In this document: positions 52,399 through 61,265 of the stretch, in pieces
Layout of the letters: every line of letters begins with the position of its first letter
How positions within the stretch are numbered: position 1 is the first letter of the stretch
NCBI RefSeq assembly: GCF_900115755.1
Contig: NZ_FOXQ01000003.1
Coordinates: forward strand, 310,001 to 374,000
DNA: 64,000 nt
From: Parafilimonas terrae
Lineage (GTDB): Bacteria > Bacteroidota > Bacteroidia > Chitinophagales > Chitinophagaceae
Direction of reading: 5' to 3'
Position numbers and translations under genes: made by a program
The notes under the pieces: generated by a model
What the model saw: the letters and a program-made list of their open reading frames with translations, nothing else
Database searches by the model: none
Told to the model about the DNA's origin: nothing

Positions 52399-55300
52399 AT
52401 GAAGAAATTGCTCGTATTTGCCACACTAACTGCAATTGTAATTGCATATTATTCCTGCAGCAATAAAAGAAGCGAAAAACCCCGGGTGCTTATTTTCAGT
52501 TTAACAAAAGCGTTTCATCACGATGCCATCCCGGAAGGCATTGCGGCCATTCAAAAGCTTGGCCAGGAAAATAATTTTGATGTGGACACTACCACAAATC
52601 CTGAAATGTTTACCGACAGCACGCTGGAAAAATATTCAGCCGTTATATTTTTAAGCACTACCGGCGATGTGCTCAATTACAGGCAGGAAGCGGCTTTTGA
52701 GCGCTACATACAAGCCGGCGGCGGATATGTGGGCGTGCATGCTGCCGCAGATACCGAATACGACTGGGGCTGGTACGGAAGGCTGGTTGGCGGGTATTTC
52801 TACGATCATCCCGGCATTCACGATACAGCGCATAATGTGCAGGAAGGCGTTTTGGAAGTAATTGATCAAACCAATAATGCCACTAAACATTTGCCCAAAC
52901 AATGGAAGCGTACCGATGAATTTTACAGCTTTAAAAAATTCGATTCTGCCAATGTTCATGTATTAATTACGATTGATGAAAACACGTATAATGGCGGCAA
53001 GCGAATGGGGTATCATCCAATGACCTGGTTTCATGAATATGATGGCGGCCGTTCATTTTATACCGCCCTTGGCCATACAAAAGAATCATACACCGAACCA
53101 GATTACCTGAAATTATTACTGGGCGGCATCCAGTATGCAATAGGCGATAACCTTAAGCTGGATTATGCCAAAGCCAAAACACAAAACCCGCCGGATGCAG
53201 ACCGGTTTGTAAAAACGCAACTGGTGGAAGGCGAGTTTTTTGAGCCTACGGAAATGACCATTCTCCCCAACTTTGATATATTGATTGCGCAGCGCCGCGG
53301 CGAATTAAAATTGTACAAAAACGATACGAAGAAAGTAAAGCAGGTTGGTCATCTCGATGTTTATTGGCACACCAATACACCCGGCGTAAATGCAGAAGAA
53401 GGTTTTCTTGGCCTTGCCAAAGACCCCAATTACGCAAAAAATAACTGGATATACATTTATTACAGTCCTATCGACACTTCTGTAAACCGGCTTTCCCGCT
53501 TTACATTTAAGAACGATACGCTTGATATGGCTTCAGAAAAAGTGATCCTCGATGTGCATTCACAGCGGGAAATATGTTGCCATACCGGCGGCTCCATTGC
53601 ATTTGGGCCTGACGGTTTATTATATCTTTCTACCGGCGATAATTCCACACCGTTTAATGAGCCGGGCGTGAAATATGTTTCCAACAGCTTTGCCCCGCTA
53701 AATGATATACCCGGCCACCAGCAGTACGATGCCCGCAGGTCTGCCGGCAACACCAATGATTTGCGCGGTAAAATTTTACGCATACGGGTAAAAGATGACG
53801 GCACGTATGAAATCCCCGACGGGAACCTTTTTCCAAAAGGTGAAGACAGTACACGCCCCGAAATTTATGTGATGGGCGACCGCAATCCTTACCGCATTTC
53901 TGTTGACCAGAAGAACAGCTATTTATATTGGGGCGAAGTGGGGCCTGATGCCAATAACGACAGCCTTGCAACACGTGGCCCCCGCGGCTACGATGAAGTG
54001 AACCAGGCACGCAAAGCCGGTTTCTTTGGCTGGCCTTTATTTGTTGGAAATAATTATGCTTACCATGAGTATGACTATGCAACCGGTAAAAGCGGCCCCG
54101 CTTTCGATCCGGCGCACCCGGTAAATAATTCACGTAATAACACCGGTCTTAGAAACCTTCCTCCTGCAAACCCTGCCTTTATATGGTATCCTTATGCGGC
54201 TTCGCCCGATTTTCCGCAGGTAGGCACAGGCAGCAGGAATGCAATGGCCGGCCCGGTATATTATACAGATATGTTTCCCAAAGAAACAAGGCTGCCGGAT
54301 TATTATAATGGCAAACTGCTTATTTACGACTGGATGCGTGGCTGGATAAAAGCTGTGACCATGTTACCAAACGGAGATTTTGATAAGATGGAACCTTTCT
54401 TTGAAAATATCAAGCTGAGTAACTGTATTGATATGGAAGTTGGACCGGATGGAAGAATATATTTACTTGAATATGGCTCCGGCTGGTTCCAGGAAAACCC
54501 TGATGCCGGTTTGGCAAGAATTGATTACATATCCGGCAACCGTGCGCCAAAGATTACTTCGGTTAAAGTAAATAAAGCCACAGGCGCACTGCCATTTAAC
54601 GGCACAGTTACAGCAGAAGCACATGATCCGGAAAATGATAAAATAACTTATTACTGGAACCTTGGTAATGGTACTGTTAAAGAAACCACCACGCCGCAGC
54701 TTGATTTCAGCTATACCACGGCAGGCGATTACAGGATTACAGTTACAGCCAAAGATCCTTCAGGCGATTCTTCTGTGAGCGAACCTGTAGCCGTTTATGC
54801 GGGCAATGAAACGCCGGTTGTAAATATTCAGCTTAATAATCCAAACAAATCATTCTATGTGCCTGGCAAGCCTGTTGGTTATACGGTAACGGTTACCGAT
54901 CCAAAAGACACTTCTAAAATTGACCCGGCCAATCTTTTTGTTTCGGTTGATTACATTGAGAACTACGGGCAGCAGAAATTTGTTAGCGGCACAGAGCTTG
55001 AAACAGCTCCTATCGCCGGTAAAATACTCACACAAACACTGGATTGTAAAAGCTGCCATAAAGAGAATGAAAAATCTATCGGCCCATCTTTTATAGAGGT
55101 ATCGCAGAAATATGCAAAAGACCGCAGGGCAATGAATTACCTCATACAAAAGATTATTAAAGGCGGTGGTGGCGTTTGGGGAGAAACCGTAATGGCAGCC
55201 CATCCCAATCTTCCGCAAAGCGATGCCCGGCAAATCGTGGGCTGGATATTATCGCTCTCCGGAGAACATACCGGTAAAAAATCATTGCCGGCTAGCGGTA

Positions 55301-55815
55301 CCATTGTGCCGCCTGCCGATGCGAAACCCGGCGCTGCCATGGTGCTTTCTGCAAGCTATACCGACAAGGGCGGCAACAACATTAAAGCTTTAACCGGAAG
55401 AAGCGTAGCTGTACTGGGCAGCAATACTGTTACATTTAAAGGCACCGAGAAAAAAGAAGGATATTCAACCTTTAGTTTTAACGGTACTAATCTAATGGTG
55501 TTGCCTCTGGAGCAGGGCTGGTTTGCATTGGATAGCATCGACCTTACCGGTGTTACAGCCACAACGCTGATGCTTGGCTGGCAGCTTCCGCCAAAATATG
55601 GTTTTGATTTTGAAGTAAGACTGGATGCGCCCGATGGAAAATTATTGGGTAAAGGCAAATTAGCGCCACCGGCAGGCAAACAGAATTATGGTATGGCTAA
55701 TATAAAATTGGAGCCGGTAACCGGTTCAGGCTATCATACAGTCTATATTGTTTCAAAAGCTGCTGATGCAAAGGAAACGGCAAGAGCCGGTATTACCTAT
55801 GTACAATTTAAATAG
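52399..55815 (+). CDS. ThuA / PQQ-type sugar dehydrogenase / PKD / cytochrome c fusion lipoprotein
   Basis: A 1138-residue lipoprotein (signal ending AYYSC). Order of domains: ThuA-like (about 30-250: RVLIFSLTKAFHHDAIPEGI, GGYVGVHAAADTEYDWGWYG); a soluble glucose-dehydrogenase-like beta-propeller (about 270-710: GLAKDPNYAKNNWIYIYYSP, CCHTGGSIAFGPDGLLYLS, GDRNPYRISVD); PKD (about 715-800); a c-type cytochrome (about 870-965) with CKSCH near 880; and a C-terminal carbohydrate-binding-like domain (about 985-1138). It probably oxidises or rearranges a sugar in the periplasm and passes electrons to the haem. Such fusions are frequent in Bacteroidota; the substrate is unknown. It stands alone and ends 4 bases from the convergent gene. 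Confidence 0.88.
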   Translation: MKKLLVFATLTAIVIAYYSCSNKRSEKPRVLIFSLTKAFHHDAIPEGIAAIQKLGQENNFDVDTTTNPEMFTDSTLEKYSAVIFLSTTGDVLNYRQEAAFERYIQAGGGYVGVHAAADTEYDWGWYGRLVGGYFYDHPGIHDTAHNVQEGVLEVIDQTNNATKHLPKQWKRTDEFYSFKKFDSANVHVLITIDENTYNGGKRMGYHPMTWFHEYDGGRSFYTALGHTKESYTEPDYLKLLLGGIQYAIGDNLKLDYAKAKTQNPPDADRFVKTQLVEGEFFEPTEMTILPNFDILIAQRRGELKLYKNDTKKVKQVGHLDVYWHTNTPGVNAEEGFLGLAKDPNYAKNNWIYIYYSPIDTSVNRLSRFTFKNDTLDMASEKVILDVHSQREICCHTGGSIAFGPDGLLYLSTGDNSTPFNEPGVKYVSNSFAPLNDIPGHQQYDARRSAGNTNDLRGKILRIRVKDDGTYEIPDGNLFPKGEDSTRPEIYVMGDRNPYRISVDQKNSYLYWGEVGPDANNDSLATRGPRGYDEVNQARKAGFFGWPLFVGNNYAYHEYDYATGKSGPAFDPAHPVNNSRNNTGLRNLPPANPAFIWYPYAASPDFPQVGTGSRNAMAGPVYYTDMFPKETRLPDYYNGKLLIYDWMRGWIKAVTMLPNGDFDKMEPFFENIKLSNCIDMEVGPDGRIYLLEYGSGWFQENPDAGLARIDYISGNRAPKITSVKVNKATGALPFNGTVTAEAHDPENDKITYYWNLGNGTVKETTTPQLDFSYTTAGDYRITVTAKDPSGDSSVSEPVAVYAGNETPVVNIQLNNPNKSFYVPGKPVGYTVTVTDPKDTSKIDPANLFVSVDYIENYGQQKFVSGTELETAPIAGKILTQTLDCKSCHKENEKSIGPSFIEVSQKYAKDRRAMNYLIQKIIKGGGGVWGETVMAAHPNLPQSDARQIVGWILSLSGEHTGKKSLPASGTIVPPADAKPGAAMVLSASYTDKGGNNIKALTGRSVAVLGSNTVTFKGTEKKEGYSTFSFNGTNLMVLPLEQGWFALDSIDLTGVTATTLMLGWQLPPKYGFDFEVRLDAPDGKLLGKGKLAPPAGKQNYGMANIKLEPVTGSGYHTVYIVSKAADAKETARAGITYVQFK

Positions 55816-55819
55816 CAGT

Positions 55820-56197
55820 TTAAGCCTTCCTTCGCCGGCGGGCATACACATAGTTGATAATTAATACAACTATTAAAATAACAAGGCCGAAAAATTCACG
55901 GGTTTCTTCAATCCATGGTTTTTCGGCCTTCATTGTTGCAGCAATATCTTCCGCATGATGCTTTGTTGCCCAGTCAATCAGCCCGTTGGCATCAAATATT
56001 TTATAAACAGCATACCCCAGGTAAACTATAATGCCGATAATGTAGGCCGGCGGATAGAATTTATTCCTGAAAGCCAGCCAGCATAAAATAGCAGGATATA
56101 AGTAAATAATTATCCATTTAATGCCGTCGGGATCGTTGTACTGTAACGCAGCGAATAAAACAAACAATATGCAGCAGGTGATATTAAATATTTTCAT
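55820..56197 (-). CDS. TMEM220-like membrane protein
   Basis: A 125-residue protein with four hydrophobic segments. It contains FAALQYNDPDGIKWIIIYLY and KPWIEETREFFGLVI, both hallmarks of the TMEM220 family, whose function is not known. The tail is basic (YARRRRKA). It is convergent with the ThuA-type gene, with only 4 bases between the stops. Confidence 0.8.
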   Translation of the reverse strand: MKIFNITCCILFVLFAALQYNDPDGIKWIIIYLYPAILCWLAFRNKFYPPAYIIGIIVYLGYAVYKIFDANGLIDWATKHHAEDIAATMKAEKPWIEETREFFGLVILIVVLIINYVYARRRRKA

Positions 56198-56252
56198 GGC
56201 TGAAAGTTAAAGCGAAAAATGTTTCAACCACGTTTAAACGTTCCGCACATGC

Positions 56253-56609
56253 TTACAGCTCCGGATCATCAATAAAATTCACCTTGCCTTCAGATTGTGC
56301 ATCTTCCCATTTTAACATCAGGCCGCTTAACTTAAAACGTATATAATCTTCATCCTGCAGGTTGAATGCTGTTATAGCTGCATCAGGATGCAATAATTCC
56401 ATCAAACGGTTCAGCTTTTTTATATCAGCATCGGGCAAAGCTTTGTCTATAATAAGCAATTGAAAGTTTTGCGCATTCATGGCATTTACAGCATCTTCTA
56501 TATTGTTTTCATAAGTAATATCCAGGTGCTGAACGCCTGCTGCTACATTTTGTAAAGTATTAGTATTACTTGTTTCATTTATTACTGCGTATGCCTGTAA
56601 TGTTTTCAT
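56253..56609 (-). CDS. Hypothetical protein, receiver-like fold without the acidic pair
   Basis: A 118-residue protein from the Met at 56609 (the frame opens 12 codons earlier). I do not recognise a named family. The pattern of short strands and helices (LQAYAVINE, HLDITYENNIEDAVNAM, FQLLIIDKALP) resembles a CheY-like receiver, with an Asp where the acceptor would be, but the N-terminal acidic residues and the later Lys are not seen. It may be a degenerate receiver. It lies 55 bases upstream of the TMEM220 gene in the same direction. Confidence 0.5.
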   Translation of the reverse strand: MKTLQAYAVINETSNTNTLQNVAAGVQHLDITYENNIEDAVNAMNAQNFQLLIIDKALPDADIKKLNRLMELLHPDAAITAFNLQDEDYIRFKLSGLMLKWEDAQSEGKVNFIDDPEL

Positions 56610-56911
56610 GTTAACCTCTTCTTTGTACAAACTTACAAACACCAAAAGCTGCTATCCATTAACATAGGATAAGTTCAGGGTTTTACCCGGCAACTATTCT
56701 TCATAAAAAACTCCTCATTTTGTAAAAAGATCTTCAGCCACAGATGCACAGATTTTATTTATGTATGTGTGGCTGATAATTCTCTTATTTTTTTATTGAT
56801 TAAGCATAACCGGTTCTAAAATATTGGAAGCCCTTACCAGGGGATAGCAATAAACTTTTATGGTTTGCCTACACAGCAAGCAATTGCTTAAATTGCTTTT
56901 TATTTTACGTT
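56610..56911. other. Spacer with an inverted repeat
   Basis: No gene is seen. It holds a 9-bp inverted repeat (TCAGCCACA 56734-56742 and TGTGGCTGA 56768-56776) around CAGATGCACAGATTT, a word similar to short dispersed repeats seen in many environmental bacteria. It could also serve as a hairpin. The promoters of both flanking divergent genes must lie here. Confidence 0.45.
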
Positions 56912-57586
56912 ATGCAGGAAGATTACAAGTCGCTTATTCACCTGGTGTTTATTGGTATTATAACATTGTTTCCGGTAGTAAATCCTATCGGTACTGCATT
57001 TATTCTAAATCCATATTTTGATAACCTTACACGCAAACAAAGAAAAAATGCAGTAAAAAGAATAGCCTTATATGCCTTCATCATTTGCACAGTAACTTTA
57101 TTTATAGGGCACTGGATACTGGAGTTGTTTGGTATTTCCATACCGGTTATACAACTGGCAGGTGGTATAATGATTTGCAAAATGGGATGGGAATCTTTAT
57201 CTGCCGGCAATAACTCATCAGAAAACCAGGTAAAGGCTGCTCACACTGCAGCAGCAGTTAATGTTGACAGGTTGCAGGATAAACTCTTTTATCCCATTAC
57301 ATTTCCCGTTACTGCAGGCGCCGGTACTATTTCGGTATTGTTTACATTGGGCGCCAGGAGCACACACGAAGACATGAAAGCCTACCTTATGAATACAGGT
57401 GCGCTTATGATTGCCATTATGGTTATATGCATACTGATTTACATCTTCTATCTCAATACAAAATCGCTCATACAATTTATGGGGCCGAAAGGAGAAAACG
57501 TGGTTAACCGTATTAGCGCTTTCCTTATATTTTGCGTGGGTTTGCAAATAGCCGTAAATGGCATAAAAGTTTTGGTACAGGCATAG
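56912..57586 (+). CDS. MarC-family integral membrane protein
   Basis: A 224-residue protein with six hydrophobic segments. FPVVNPIGTAFILNPYF near the N-terminus and PITFPVTAGAGTISVLFTLG in the middle are the two MarC-family signature regions (N-P-x-G and P-x-T-x-G-P/A-G). MarC proteins are called NAAT-type transporters, but their substrates are mostly unproven. It is a single gene with no partner on the same strand nearby. Confidence 0.88.
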   Translation: MQEDYKSLIHLVFIGIITLFPVVNPIGTAFILNPYFDNLTRKQRKNAVKRIALYAFIICTVTLFIGHWILELFGISIPVIQLAGGIMICKMGWESLSAGNNSSENQVKAAHTAAAVNVDRLQDKLFYPITFPVTAGAGTISVLFTLGARSTHEDMKAYLMNTGALMIAIMVICILIYIFYLNTKSLIQFMGPKGENVVNRISAFLIFCVGLQIAVNGIKVLVQA

Positions 57587-57666
57587 AACTAATATCCCCA
57601 ATACAAACTCTTCAATAATACAAGCCTGCATTATTAAGCTATAATAATTCACTAAGATAACTGCAT

Positions 57667-57696
57667 AAAAAAGCTGCCCCGGGAAAAGGGCAGCCC
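57667..57696 (-). terminator. Minus-strand intrinsic terminator without a known gene
   Basis: Read on the minus strand: GGGCTGCCC, an 8-base loop, GGGCAGC and then T6 (57672-57667). The T-run is only on the minus strand (the plus strand continues with A7), so it ends a leftward transcript, although no annotated leftward gene precedes it. Confidence 0.75.
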
Positions 57697-57727
57697 AAAA
57701 AAACATTGCTTACAAATTCTTTTTCAC

Positions 57728-57772
57728 TTACGGAATGTTGGTTTCATTTAATGATATGCGATCATAATCCAT
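57728..57772 (-). CDS. Possible 14-residue peptide MDYDRISLNETNIP
   Basis: A 14-codon frame with ATG at 57772 and TAA at 57730-57728, ending 32 bases before the minus-strand terminator. No ribosome-binding site or homologue can be shown. It could be part of a small RNA instead. The charged, polar peptide has no membrane segment. Confidence 0.25.
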   Translation of the reverse strand: MDYDRISLNETNIP

Positions 57773-57806
57773 TGTTATTTGGTACTTAAAAAATTTATTT
57801 TTGTTT

Positions 57807-57831
57807 GTAATAAAAACCCTGTTTTTATTAC
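57807..57831. repeat. Perfect 10-bp inverted repeat
   Basis: GTAATAAAAA (57807-57816) and TTTTTATTAC (57822-57831) with a 5-base loop CCCTG. It may be a weak terminator or an operator at the upstream end of the supposed minus-strand small transcript. Confidence 0.5.
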
Positions 57832-57975
57832 AGTAAAGCGATTATTTATCCTGCGGCTGTAACATCTTGCGCCAAACATTCGCCGCTATGTCCTATTTTG
57901 CAATACAGCCAGCCGGCATTGAACAAAGTAAATGCGCTTATTTTCACAGGCTCCTGTCCTTAAATTTTTATCAAT

Positions 57976-60258
57976 ATGGCACAATTGATCCGCAAAGAAG
58001 ATGCACTTGAATATCATGAAAAAGAAAGACCGGGCAAAATTGAAGTTGCCCCCACCAAAGAAACCAAAACACAGCGCGACCTGGCTTTAGCTTATTCGCC
58101 TGGCGTGGCAGAGCCTTGTTTGGAAATACACGATAATACAGAGTATGTTTATAAATATACAGCCAAGGGAAATCTCGTAGCTGTCATCAGCAATGGCACG
58201 GCCGTATTGGGTTTGGGAAATATTGGCCCGGAAGCGTCCAAACCGGTAATGGAAGGCAAGGGCGTATTGTTTAAAATTTTTGCTGATATAGATGTGTTTG
58301 ATATAGAACTGAACATCACCAATGCAGACGAATTTGTAAAAGTGGTAAAAGCGCTGGAGCCCACGTTTGGCGGCATTAACCTGGAAGATATAAAAGCGCC
58401 TGAATGTTTTGAGATTGAAAGAAGGTTGAAAGAAGAGTTGAAGATACCCGTTATGCACGATGATCAGCATGGCACCGCCATTATATCGGGAGCAGCTTTG
58501 CTGAATGCATTGGAACTGGTGGGCAAGGATATTTCAAAAGTTAAGTTTGTAATAAGCGGCGCAGGCGCATCTGCTATCTCCTGTTGCAAAATATACATTG
58601 CGCTTGGCGCCGATGTGCGCAACATGTATATGTTCGACAGTAAGGGATTGATCATAAAATCCCGCACCGACCTCGATGAAAACAAGCAGTTTTTTGCGCA
58701 GGATGTGCAGCCGCAAAGCCTTGAAGAAGCCATGAATAACTGCGATGTATTTATCGGTCTTTCAAAAGGCAATGTCGTAAGTAAAGAGATGCTGAAATCA
58801 ATGGCGGACAAACCAATTGTTTTCGCATTGGCCAACCCCACACCTGAAATTGCCTACGACGATGCCATTGAAGCAAGGCCGGATGTAATTATGGCCACCG
58901 GCCGGAGTGATTATCCTAACCAGGTGAATAATGTACTGGGTTTTCCTTACATCTTCCGTGGTGCGCTTGATGTGCGTGCCACAGCTATTAATGAAGCCAT
59001 GAAGCTGGCAGCCGTAAAAGCATTGGCGGAACTGGCAAAAGAACCTGTGCCCGATATTGTGAATGTAGCTTACAACGAAAGTCATCTGCATTACGGGCCT
59101 TCGTATATTATTCCCAAACCCATGGACCCAAGGCTGCTGGTTACTGTTTCGCCTGCTGTGGCAAAAGCCGCCATAGAAAGCGGTGTGGCAAAATATCCCA
59201 TTACTAATTGGGAAGCTTATGAAGCACAATTATATAAACGCCTCGGCACTGATGATAATATTCTCCGCTTCATTATAAACAAAGCAAAACAAAACCCGCA
59301 GCGCGTGGTATTTGCCGAAGCAGAAAATATTAAAATACTGAAAGCGGTGCAGGTTGTAAAAGACGATGGTATTGCTATCCCGATTTTATTGGGTAACGAA
59401 AAACGCATACAAAAAATAATTGAAGAGAATAACCTGCCTTTGAAAGACGTGCAGATTATTGACCCCAAGAGCGAAGAGATGGATGCGAAGTGCATTGAAT
59501 TTGGCGATATATATTTTGAGAAAAGAAAACGCAGCGGTTTCAATTTATATGAAGCAAGGCAGGTAATGCGCGAACGTACTTATTTCGGTTGCATGATGGT
59601 GGCGCAGGGCGAAGCCGATGCCATGATATCCGGGCTTACACGGCGTTACCCTGATACGGTAAAACCTGCGCTGGAAATTATAGGTATGGAATCCGGTGTT
59701 AAGAGAATGGCGGGCATGTACATTATGCTTACTAAAAAAGGCCCGTTGTTTTTTGCAGATACCACGCTCAATTTCAATCCTAATGTTGAGCAGCTAAAAG
59801 ATATTACATGCCTCACTGCAGAAGCAGTTAAGAATTTTAATATCAAACCGCGTGTAGCTATGCTGTCTTATTCCAATTTTGGAAGCAGTTCTTCGCCCGA
59901 AGCCAAGCTGGTTCGCAGCGTGGTAGAGCAAATAAAAATAGAAAATCCTGGTTTGGTAATTGATGGTGAGATACAGGCTGCCGTTGCATTTGACCAGGAT
60001 TTGCTGAAAGAAAATTATCCTTTCTCCGACTTTGTAAATGAATCGCCCAATGTGTTGATATTCCCTAACCTGGCAGCCGGCAATATTGCCTATCATTTAA
60101 TGCAGGCCGTTGGCGGTGCAGAAGCAGTGGGCCCGGTATTGCTCGGCTTAAAAAAACCGGTGCATGTTTTACAACTGGGAAGTTCTGTAAGGCAAATTGT
60201 AAATATGGTGGCAATAGCCGTTTGGGATGCACAGATTAAATGTGCTAAAGAGAAATAA
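57976..60258 (+). CDS. maeB: NADP-type malic enzyme with phosphotransacetylase-like C-terminus
   Basis: A 760-residue MaeB-type protein. The malic enzyme part (about 1-410) has [43 protein letters not shown] and [16 protein letters not shown] (nucleotide-binding); the catalytic Lys is expected near TAKGNLVA. The C-terminal part (about 425-760) has [35 protein letters not shown] and [17 protein letters not shown], like phosphate acetyltransferase, which serves here as a regulatory acetyl-CoA-binding domain. It converts malate to pyruvate and CO2 while making NADPH, in the cytoplasm. Single gene. Confidence 0.93.
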   Translation: MAQLIRKEDALEYHEKERPGKIEVAPTKETKTQRDLALAYSPGVAEPCLEIHDNTEYVYKYTAKGNLVAVISNGTAVLGLGNIGPEASKPVMEGKGVLFKIFADIDVFDIELNITNADEFVKVVKALEPTFGGINLEDIKAPECFEIERRLKEELKIPVMHDDQHGTAIISGAALLNALELVGKDISKVKFVISGAGASAISCCKIYIALGADVRNMYMFDSKGLIIKSRTDLDENKQFFAQDVQPQSLEEAMNNCDVFIGLSKGNVVSKEMLKSMADKPIVFALANPTPEIAYDDAIEARPDVIMATGRSDYPNQVNNVLGFPYIFRGALDVRATAINEAMKLAAVKALAELAKEPVPDIVNVAYNESHLHYGPSYIIPKPMDPRLLVTVSPAVAKAAIESGVAKYPITNWEAYEAQLYKRLGTDDNILRFIINKAKQNPQRVVFAEAENIKILKAVQVVKDDGIAIPILLGNEKRIQKIIEENNLPLKDVQIIDPKSEEMDAKCIEFGDIYFEKRKRSGFNLYEARQVMRERTYFGCMMVAQGEADAMISGLTRRYPDTVKPALEIIGMESGVKRMAGMYIMLTKKGPLFFADTTLNFNPNVEQLKDITCLTAEAVKNFNIKPRVAMLSYSNFGSSSSPEAKLVRSVVEQIKIENPGLVIDGEIQAAVAFDQDLLKENYPFSDFVNESPNVLIFPNLAAGNIAYHLMQAVGGAEAVGPVLLGLKKPVHVLQLGSSVRQIVNMVAIAVWDAQIKCAKEK

Positions 60259-60306
60259 GCTGATGACATCCTGCATTAGCACCTGGTAAAAAATAAAAGA
60301 TTAAAA

Positions 60307-60349
60307 GAATTGACAAAGCAAGATTCGCAAAGTCTTGCTTTGTCAATTC
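60307..60349. repeat. Perfect 17-bp inverted repeat after maeB
   Basis: Arms at 60307-60323 and 60333-60349 with a 9-base loop (TTCGCAAAG), 48 bases after the maeB stop. The stem is long and perfect but no T-run follows, so it may be a Rho-independent-like 3' end, an mRNA-protecting hairpin or a repeat. Confidence 0.7.
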
Positions 60350-60495
60350 CCATATCAATTACTCTATAAACAACACAGGAGCCCCCAATTATTATTAACC
60401 TGAAATAAAACAGCCAAAATTATTTTGCTATTTCATTTTTTATCATTTTACTTTGTATTTCAAAGCACTTTTAATTACATCAAATACCTTTCACA

Positions 60496-61062
60496 ATGAA
60501 AGCACAAAAAAGTTTATCCCGGCCTGTTTCCCGGGTAGCAGCAATAACCCTTCTTTTGCTTGCAATACCTTTTACAGCCATGCAGTTTACCAAAGAAGTA
60601 AACTGGAGCGCATCAGATTTTATTATCATGGGTTTGCTGATATTCGGTACAGGATTATCTTACGTATTCCTTACGAGATATTCTTCCGGCTTTACGCACC
60701 GGGCAGCTTTTGCACTTGCTGTTGGTACCACGTTTTTATTAATATGGGTTAACCTCGCCGTCGGGCTTATTGGTTCAGGGCCTAACGCTGCCAACCTTAT
60801 GTATGCAGGCATTGTAGCCATTGTTATTATCGGCACCCTCCTCTCCCGCTTTACCAGCAAAGGCATGAAGCACGTGATGTTCATTGCGGCTTTTGCACTG
60901 GCAATATGTGCCGGCATACAGTTGCTGGCCAAAATGTATGAATATGCAGGCAGCTCTGTAACAGAGATTATTATGGTGAATGCATTCTTTGCCATGCTGT
61001 ATGCTATTTGCGGCCTGCTGTTCAGGCATATAGCTTTAAAGCTGCCGCCTGCAGCAGCATAA
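60496..61062 (+). CDS. Hypothetical membrane protein
   Basis: A 188-residue protein with five or six membrane segments (VAAITLLLLAIPFTAM, FIIMGLLIFGTGLSYVF, AAFALAVGTTFLLIWVNLAV, LMYAGIVAIVIIGTLL, HVMFIAAFALAICAGIQLL, MVNAFFAMLYAICGLLF). No family is recognised with confidence. The N-terminus has a basic start (MKAQKSLSRPVSRV). It stands alone between maeB and the peptidase gene. Confidence 0.75.
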   Translation: MKAQKSLSRPVSRVAAITLLLLAIPFTAMQFTKEVNWSASDFIIMGLLIFGTGLSYVFLTRYSSGFTHRAAFALAVGTTFLLIWVNLAVGLIGSGPNAANLMYAGIVAIVIIGTLLSRFTSKGMKHVMFIAAFALAICAGIQLLAKMYEYAGSSVTEIIMVNAFFAMLYAICGLLFRHIALKLPPAAA

Positions 61063-61265
61063 CTTTATATGCATGCAGATATACAGCCTTCTTTACGTAC
61101 AGCAATTTCTGCGCAAAGTAAAAATCAGCGGCACTAAAAACTGGTGCTCATGTGCTGGCCAAATTGAATGATGCAGGCTTAATAATAAGCGCATAACAAA
61201 CTCTTCTATCTCTCATGCTAAAAACTTACTTTGCGCTTTTTGTATTTATAAACTGAATGTTTAAC

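Larger units (their letters stand above)
57587..57975. other. Gene spacer with a probable minus-strand small transcript
   Basis: Between the marC-like and maeB-like genes. It holds a minus-strand intrinsic terminator (57667-57696), a 14-codon frame (57728-57772) and a 10-bp inverted repeat (57807-57831), described separately. The remaining part (57832-57975) shows no gene and likely holds the maeB promoter, with TATTTTG at 57894-57900 as a near match to the -7 consensus. Confidence 0.5.

Noticed and set aside
53654-54133. Minus-strand frame of 159 codons inside the ThuA-type gene
   Set aside because: It is antisense to the dehydrogenase domain, with a composition typical of a shadow frame (many His, Cys, Arg).
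57218-57706. Minus-strand frame of 162 codons over the marC-like gene
   Set aside because: Its coding part is antisense to MarC motifs and it runs through the minus-strand terminator; no recognisable domain.
60453-60752. Plus-strand frame of 99 codons at the start of the hypothetical membrane gene
   Set aside because: It overlaps the frame at 60496, which has a regular membrane-segment pattern, while this one has none.
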